A stretch of DNA of 61,807 bases. Origin: Pseudomonadota bacterium. GTDB lineage: Bacteria > Desulfobacterota > Desulfobulbia > Desulfobulbales > Desulfocapsaceae. Positions 57,246 through 61,807 of this stretch are shown piece by piece (the first letter of the stretch is position 1; each line of letters starts with the position of its first letter). The notes under the pieces are model-generated. The model was given only the letters and a program-made list of their open reading frames with translations, did no database searches and was not told where the DNA came from. Location: positions 1-61,807 of the forward strand of contig JAEYNP010000106.1 in the NCBI GenBank assembly GCA_023412495.1, in the 5' to 3' direction. Both the position numbers and the translations under genes were made by a program.

Positions 57246-57824
57246 ATGAAAGATGAAAAAAAACAGGAACGGCAGGAAAGGATCCTTATTGAAGCGCTGA
57301 AGCTCTTCACCGCCAAGGGGTACTTCAATACTTCGGTCAGCGATATTCAGACCGCATCGAATCTCAGCGTCGGCACCTTGTACAATTACTTCGAGAACAA
57401 GGAAGCGATTGCCATCACCCTGTTCAGCAATATCGAGAACTGCCTTTACGAAGCGCTCTGCGAAATTGAAAAAAAACAGGTCAGCGCATACGACAGGTGC
57501 AAAGCCATCATCCGGCACCTGTACAATTCGACGGAAAGAAATGCGGCGGGCATGCAGTATCTCTTCTACACCAAGCACCGGGAATTCATGGAAGTGGAGA
57601 AATCGGTGTTCACCTCCCTGCCGTTCATGAAAATACGGGAGATAGTCCTGAAAGGGCAGAATGATGGTGAAATCAGGAGGATCGACCCCGTCGTCGCAAT
57701 GGTGGCACTTTTTGGCGGTCCCATCCGCATGATTTACCTGCGGATCGACGGCCTTCTCAAAAAACCTCTGCCCCACTATCTCGAGGAAAGCTGGGAATGC
57801 GCCTGGCGCAGCGTCAAATCCTGA
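57246..57824 (+). CDS. TetR-family transcriptional regulator
   Basis: A 192-residue regulator. The N-terminal helix-turn-helix (ILIEALKLFTAKGYFNTSVSDIQTASNLSVGTLYNYFENKEAI) is a typical TetR DNA-binding domain; the C-terminal part is a helical ligand/dimer domain. The start is uncertain: ATGs at 57210, 57228 and 57246 are all in frame without a strong ribosome site. It is convergent with the metallo-beta-lactamase-fold gene. Both sit between the intact and the decayed Wadjet copies, so they may be passengers of a rearrangement. Target unknown. Confidence 0.88.
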   Translation: MKDEKKQERQERILIEALKLFTAKGYFNTSVSDIQTASNLSVGTLYNYFENKEAIAITLFSNIENCLYEALCEIEKKQVSAYDRCKAIIRHLYNSTERNAAGMQYLFYTKHREFMEVEKSVFTSLPFMKIREIVLKGQNDGEIRRIDPVVAMVALFGGPIRMIYLRIDGLLKKPLPHYLEESWECAWRSVKS

Positions 57825-57857
57825 CCCTGTTACCTTTTCAGGCCGTTTATCGACCGC

Positions 57858-58703
57858 CTACACCTCGATAAGGCTTCCCGTCCTTATCTCCGCGAGCCGT
57901 TCGCCCATGACGGTCTTCAGGACCTGGAAGGCCGCGGCGCAAGTGCAATGTCCGGTATAGGTGATGGCAACGGGGTGGTTCAGGATTGCCTTGCCGATCC
58001 TTTCGACCTCTTTTCTGCTGTCGGCCATGACATCGAAGGGCGGCGAAGCCACAAGATGCAGGCCGCCGATCACCGCCTTGACTGGAACCCCCGGAAGATG
58101 ATCCGTCACGGTGGCTATCATGTTCATGATGCCGTTGTGGGAACAGCCTGTAAAAATGACCAGCCCGCCATCATCCCGTATAGCCATGACGAGCTCGTGT
58201 TCGAAGGGATCGGGGGTGAGTCGGCCTCTCCTTTTCAGGAACAGGCGATTGTTCCCCGCCGGCCAGGGATGATGGTGATCGATGCAGGGAAAGACAAAGA
58301 TATCCGGTAAAATTTCGACAGGTTCCCGGACGAATGAAAATCTGGCCTGGTGATCCGAGAACAGAGATCGGTCGAGGCCGATGTATTTCCGGAAGACCCC
58401 GAGAAGCCTGGCATAGCATTCCCCGTCCGGCTCCCGGGCAAGATGGATCGGAGCCTTCGTGTTTATTCCAAGAAACCGTCCCAGACCGCCCCCATGATCG
58501 AAATGGTGATGGGAAAGCACCATGGCGTCGACATCCGCCAGAGAGACGGACAGGCGTTCGGCATTATCGGCAAAAGCGCCTGAAGAACCGCTGTCGAGAA
58601 GGATGGAACGACCGTTATGGGTGATGTGCAGGGACAACCCCCACTCGAAATCGAGGTTCTGCCCTTCGCTTGCCCTGTTCTCAATCAGCGTGGTTATTCT
58701 CAT
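57858..58703 (-). CDS. metallo-beta-lactamase-fold hydrolase (DHPS-synthase-like)
   Basis: A 281-residue protein of the MBL superfamily. The metal motif SHHHFDHGGG (about 64-73) and downstream FTGCSHNG (about 183-190) plus YTGHCTCAAA near the C-terminus match the RFA-P/7,8-dihydropterin-6-methyl-4-(beta-D-ribofuranosyl)aminobenzene 5'-phosphate synthase-like group, widespread in anaerobes. The true substrate is rarely known in this group. Starts close to the decayed Wadjet fragment. Confidence 0.87.
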   Translation of the reverse strand: MRITTLIENRASEGQNLDFEWGLSLHITHNGRSILLDSGSSGAFADNAERLSVSLADVDAMVLSHHHFDHGGGLGRFLGINTKAPIHLAREPDGECYARLLGVFRKYIGLDRSLFSDHQARFSFVREPVEILPDIFVFPCIDHHHPWPAGNNRLFLKRRGRLTPDPFEHELVMAIRDDGGLVIFTGCSHNGIMNMIATVTDHLPGVPVKAVIGGLHLVASPPFDVMADSRKEVERIGKAILNHPVAITYTGHCTCAAAFQVLKTVMGERLAEIRTGSLIEV

Positions 58704-58756
58704 GATGCCTCAAGCCGTCAGGGAGGATTGGACGAAGGTCCCCGGTTTACACGTCA

Positions 58757-59032
58757 TCCGGTGGTCGTATCGATCCGAAGCAATCTGCCATTTCCCGACC
58801 TTCGATTCGATTTTCATGCCCGTGGCCATATCCATGGCCTTTTCCATTTTCCCGGTTCCACAGAAGCCTCGCCGCCGCGTCCTGCTCGGAGGCGGCGAGG
58901 GGCTAGGAACCGATTGTCTTCTTGGAGATGGGAAAAACCTGCATTGCACGGGATTTTCACGAAAAATAAAGAGATAGCATATCTCGAAAGGCCGGTCAAC
59001 AGGCGGGACAGCCGCTCGAGATTTTCACCACT
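58757..59032 (-). pseudogene. decayed second Wadjet module: helicase tail fused to jetA head
   Basis: 58757-58863 is a degenerate copy of the 3' end of the SWIM/SNF2 helicase gene (compare 47180-47310; encoded KMEKA, MDMATGMKIE against KMEQV, LEMATGKKIE). 58866-58944 resembles the first codons of jetA (PLAASEQDA against PLAAFERGA), and 58945-59032 copies the region upstream of jetA (56896-56999), including its promoter. The whole of jetB, jetC, jetD and most of the helicase is missing. Both outer ends are kept in the same relative orientation as in the intact locus, pointing to an internal deletion of a former full copy. Confidence 0.75.
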
Positions 59033-59208
59033 CGCATGAATACTATATCTCCATAACAAAGACAGGTATTGCCTATGTCCGCAGTGCGCCGGATGAAGAT
59101 TCTGACTTTCTGGAGGTATTGAAATCGCAGATGCCCGGCCATTGTCCGGAACAGCGGTATGCTGTATTTTTGTCTTCAGTGGAATGCTATATTATTTGTC
59201 TTCATGTA

Positions 59209-60189
59209 ATGGCAAAACGGAGGAGATCGGTGGCAACCCCGGAGGAAGAAAAGATCAGGATCGGCATCAGCTCCTGCCTTCTCGGCGAGGAGGTCCGCTA
59301 CGACGGCAGCCACAAGCACGACCGCTACATCACCGGCACCCTCGGCCGCTACTTCCAGTTCGTGCCGGTCTGCCCCGAGGTCGAGTGCGGTCTGCCGGTG
59401 CCGCGCGAGCCCATGCGCCTGATCGGCGAACCGGAAGCGCCGCGGCTGGTGACCGTCAGGAGCGGCATCGACCGTACCGAGCTGATGCGGCAGTGGGCCG
59501 AGAAGCGGGTGCGGGAGCTTGAAAAGGAGGATTTGTGCGGCTTCATCTTCAAGAGCCGCTCGCCCTCCTCCGGCATGGAGCGTGTCAAGGTGTATGACCG
59601 CAACAACGTCCCCCGGCCGGTCGGCGTCGGCCTCTTCGCCCGGGCCTTTATGGAACGTTACCCGCTGCTGCCGGTGGAGGACGAGGGCCGGCTGCAGGAT
59701 CCTGCGCTTCGCGAGAACTTCATCGAGGGGGTCTTCGTCTACCGGCGCTGGCGCGCCCTGCTCGCCGCGCCGCCGGCCGCCGGACTGATCGAGTTCCACA
59801 CCACCCACAAATTGCTGCTGCGGGCCCACTCCGAAAAGCACTACCGGGAGCTCGGCCGGATCGTCGCCCGGGCCGGAGCCAGCCCGCTCGACGACCTGCT
59901 CGCCGCCTACCGGCAGGGATTGATGGCCGCCATGCGGCTGAAACCGACGGTGAAGAAACACGCCAATGTGCTGCTGCACATGATGGGCTACTTCAAAAAT
60001 ACGCTTTCGGGCGATGAAAAACAGGAGCTGCTCGAGGTGATCGACAGCTTCAGGAACGGCACCCTGCCCCTGATCGTACCGATCACCCTTATGAACCACT
60101 ATATCCGCAAGTACAACGAGCCGTACCTGCGCCGGCAGCACTACCTCGCCCCGCACCCGACGGAACTCAAGCTGCGCAACCATGCATGA
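59209..60189 (+). CDS. TudS-like DUF523 + DUF1722 protein
   Basis: A 326-residue fusion protein. N-terminal DUF523 (about 14-160): ISSCLLGEEVRYDG and CPEVECGLPVPREPMRL carry the conserved Cys residues that hold the [4Fe-4S] cluster in thiouracil desulfidase TudS. C-terminal DUF1722 (YbgA-like, about 190-315): HTTHKLLLRAHSEKHYRELGR and YFKNTLSGDEKQELLE. The family may remove sulfur from thiolated nucleobases; the DUF1722 role is unclear. The start at 59209 lacks a clear ribosome site. It overlaps the following oxidoreductase gene by eight bases. Confidence 0.9.
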   Translation: MAKRRRSVATPEEEKIRIGISSCLLGEEVRYDGSHKHDRYITGTLGRYFQFVPVCPEVECGLPVPREPMRLIGEPEAPRLVTVRSGIDRTELMRQWAEKRVRELEKEDLCGFIFKSRSPSSGMERVKVYDRNNVPRPVGVGLFARAFMERYPLLPVEDEGRLQDPALRENFIEGVFVYRRWRALLAAPPAAGLIEFHTTHKLLLRAHSEKHYRELGRIVARAGASPLDDLLAAYRQGLMAAMRLKPTVKKHANVLLHMMGYFKNTLSGDEKQELLEVIDSFRNGTLPLIVPITLMNHYIRKYNEPYLRRQHYLAPHPTELKLRNHA

Positions 60190-61645
60190 AGCAAAACCTT
60201 CCCGAACGGTACTGATCACCGGCGCGACCGGCTATGTCGGCCGAAGGCTGACCCACCGGCTCCTGGCGGCCGGGGACTGCCGGGTCCGGCTGCTGGTGCG
60301 CAACCGCCAGAAGGTCCAGACAATTGTGGCGGGACAGGTCGACATTCACGAGGGCGATACTTTCCGACCCGACGTCCTCGACCAGGCCCTGTCCGGCGTC
60401 GACACCGCCTTCTACCTGATCCATTCGATGGGCGAGGGCCGCGACTACCGGGAGCTCGACCGGCAGAGCGCCGAGAACTTCCGGCAGGCCTGCATCCGCC
60501 AACAGGTCCGCCGCATCGTCTACCTCGGCGGATTGGGGGTCAAGAAGAGCGCCAGCCGCCACCTGCTCAGCCGCATCGAGACCGGCGAGGTGCTCTCGGC
60601 CGAGCCGCACCGCATCCAGACCATCTGGATCAGGGCCGGGACGATCATCGGCTCGGGCAGCGCCAGCTTTGAGATCATCCGCAACCTTTGCCAGAAGCTG
60701 CCGCTGATGATCGCGCCGCGCTGGGTCCGCACCCGGACCCAGCCCATCGGCATCGAGGACGTCCTCTCCTACCTGCAGCAGTCGATATGGCTCCAAGAAA
60801 AAGGGGACGTCATCGTTGACATCGGCGCCGAGACCATGAGTTTCGAGCTGATGCTCAGACAGGCCTCGGAGATCATGAGCCTGCCCCGCCCGCTGCTGCC
60901 GGTGCCGCTGCTCACGCCCCGGCTCTCCTCCTACTGGCTGATCCTGTTCACCCCGATCCCCTTCCGGCTGGCGGCCGCCCTGGTGGAAGGCTTGAAGAGC
61001 GAGACCCTGCTGCAGAACGACAACGCCGCCCGCCTCTTTCCGGAGATCCGGCCGAAATCGTTCAAGGAGGCGGTGACGGCGGCGATCCGGGAACTCGAAC
61101 AGAACCAGGTCATCAGCCGCTGGTGCGACAGCAGCGGCCGGCAGGCCTGCGATATCAAGGATTTCGACGATCCGGCCGGCGCGATCTTCCGGGACGTGCG
61201 CATCGTCCCCTACAGGCATGGGGAGCGGCAGCAGGATGTCTTCGCCGCCGCCTGCGCGGTGGGCGGCGAAGGCGGCTGGTTCAGGTACAACTATCTCTGG
61301 CGGCTCCGGGGGCTGCTCGACAAGCTCGCCGGCGGCTACGGGCTGAACCGCGGACGGCGGCTGGCCCGCGAGCTGCGGATCGGCGACGCCCTGGATTTCT
61401 GGAAGGTGGCCGATATCCGCGAAGGCAAGCGACTGCTGCTCTTTGCCCAGATGAAGCTGCCGGGCAAGGCCTGGCTCGAGTTCGACATCCAGCCGCAGCA
61501 GCTCGTGCAGACCGCCCATTTCCTGCCGCACGGCCTGCTCGGCAGACTCTACTGGTACATCGTTCTGCCTTTCCACCATTTCGTCTTCCCGGACCTGGCG
61601 GAGACGATCGTCCGCTCTTCGCGCGCTTTAGCCGAAGACCCCTAG
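60182..61645 (+). CDS. NAD(P)-binding SDR-type oxidoreductase with DUF2867
   Basis: A 487-residue protein. The N-terminal Rossmann domain starts TVLITGATGYVGRRLT with the GxxGxxG dinucleotide motif (about 14-20) and continues as an atypical SDR/NmrA-like fold; the C-terminal part (about 330-480, VRIVPYR...WFRYNYLWRLRGLLDKL...GDALDFWKV) matches DUF2867. The substrate is unknown. Co-translated with the TudS-like gene; this pairing suggests a shared stress or repair role but that is inference. Confidence 0.87.
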   Translation: MHEAKPSRTVLITGATGYVGRRLTHRLLAAGDCRVRLLVRNRQKVQTIVAGQVDIHEGDTFRPDVLDQALSGVDTAFYLIHSMGEGRDYRELDRQSAENFRQACIRQQVRRIVYLGGLGVKKSASRHLLSRIETGEVLSAEPHRIQTIWIRAGTIIGSGSASFEIIRNLCQKLPLMIAPRWVRTRTQPIGIEDVLSYLQQSIWLQEKGDVIVDIGAETMSFELMLRQASEIMSLPRPLLPVPLLTPRLSSYWLILFTPIPFRLAAALVEGLKSETLLQNDNAARLFPEIRPKSFKEAVTAAIRELEQNQVISRWCDSSGRQACDIKDFDDPAGAIFRDVRIVPYRHGERQQDVFAAACAVGGEGGWFRYNYLWRLRGLLDKLAGGYGLNRGRRLARELRIGDALDFWKVADIREGKRLLLFAQMKLPGKAWLEFDIQPQQLVQTAHFLPHGLLGRLYWYIVLPFHHFVFPDLAETIVRSSRALAEDP

Positions 61646-61807
61646 TACACTGTAAATTATAAAAGTTCGCATATATTTTTAATATTTACTATAATCCTTC
61701 CAATACTTATTGGAGGATTATATGGCACCACGTTACCGAGTTACATTAACAGAAGAAGAGCGAAAGCACCTTGAAGAGATCTCTACAAAAGGCAAGAGAG
61801 CCGCGAG
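61646..61807 (+). mobile_element. left end of an IS630-type insertion sequence (cut by window edge)
   Basis: Directly after the oxidoreductase stop codon the composition turns strongly AT-rich. There is a promoter TTCGCA (61666) and TATAAT (61690) with an 18-base spacer, then a CCAATA...TATTGG hairpin overlapping the ribosome site, then an IS630-type transposase start. The TACACTGTAAATT stretch at about 61646 is the likely terminal repeat; the other end is outside the window. Confidence 0.65.
61722..61807 (+). CDS. IS630-family transposase, N-terminal fragment
   Basis: The frame from ATG 61722 begins MAPRYRVTLTEEERKHLEEI, followed by STKGKRAAR, the typical N-terminus of IS630-family transposases (start of the helix-turn-helix domain). 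TGGAGG lies five bases upstream. The frame runs off the window end. Confidence 0.8.
   Translation, partial: MAPRYRVTLTEEERKHLEEISTKGKRAA

Overview
The window is GC-rich, tightly packed DNA from a Gram-negative bacterium. It encodes an RND pump with an outer-membrane lipoprotein, a YdbH/YnbE/YdbL outer-membrane lipid set, a sigma-54 activator with two sigma-54 type promoters, a chemoreceptor, two radical SAM enzymes, an iron-sulfur flavoprotein, NosL-type copper proteins and acetate/acyl-CoA metabolism (acetate permease, acyl-CoA synthetase, a long phosphate acetyltransferase). Together these suggest an anaerobic or facultative delta-proteobacterial lineage (Desulfobacterota-like). That placement is inference from gene content; no rRNA or tRNA gene is visible.

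Layout: 1-2.6 kb, membrane protein and glycosyltransferase. 3.0-3.6 kb, acetate-permease gene. 3.7-7.6 kb, a minus-strand operon of a BioB-like radical SAM enzyme and an NMT1/TauA-type ABC transporter, with a MITE-like insert. 8.2-9.8 kb, acyl-CoA synthetase; an unusual multi-block motif lies upstream of both this gene and the acetate permease. 10.0-13.1 kb, a sigma-54 activator divergent from a DUF302 gene and a BASS/ACR3-type transporter, with visible palindromic activator sites and a -24/-12 promoter between them. 13.1-21.1 kb, a tripartite RND pump whose genes surround two odd secreted proteins (a Gln-rich EF-hand protein and a Tyr/Asp-rich protein). 21.3-26.6 kb, a frameshifted repeat protein, the YdbH-YnbE-YdbL set and a PQQ-type sugar dehydrogenase. 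26.9-32.1 kb, an iron-sulfur flavoprotein, a chemoreceptor with its own sigma-54 promoter, and a GH99-like/radical SAM pair. 32.3-36.5 kb, a six-gene operon of two NosL proteins, a small membrane protein, a MacB-like ABC exporter pair and a Cys-rich polytopic protein, with no nosZ. 36.7-46.2 kb, envelope enzymes, a P2-type calcium-like ATPase, phosphate acetyltransferase and a DASS carboxylate carrier.

46.3-59.0 kb is a defence island. It holds remnants of a type I restriction locus (hsdM tail, truncated rhuM, hsdS tail), then a complete Wadjet system (jetA-jetB-jetC-jetD) followed by a co-oriented SWIM/SNF2 helicase. Beyond a TetR regulator and a metallo-beta-lactamase-fold protein lies a short decayed second copy of the module. 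It keeps only the end of the helicase gene joined to the start and promoter of jetA. The helicase therefore appears to have travelled with jetABCD as one five-gene unit, which I regard as the most interesting observation here.

59.2-61.8 kb holds a TudS-like/DUF1722 protein, an SDR-type oxidoreductase and the left end of an AT-rich IS630-type insertion sequence cut by the window edge.
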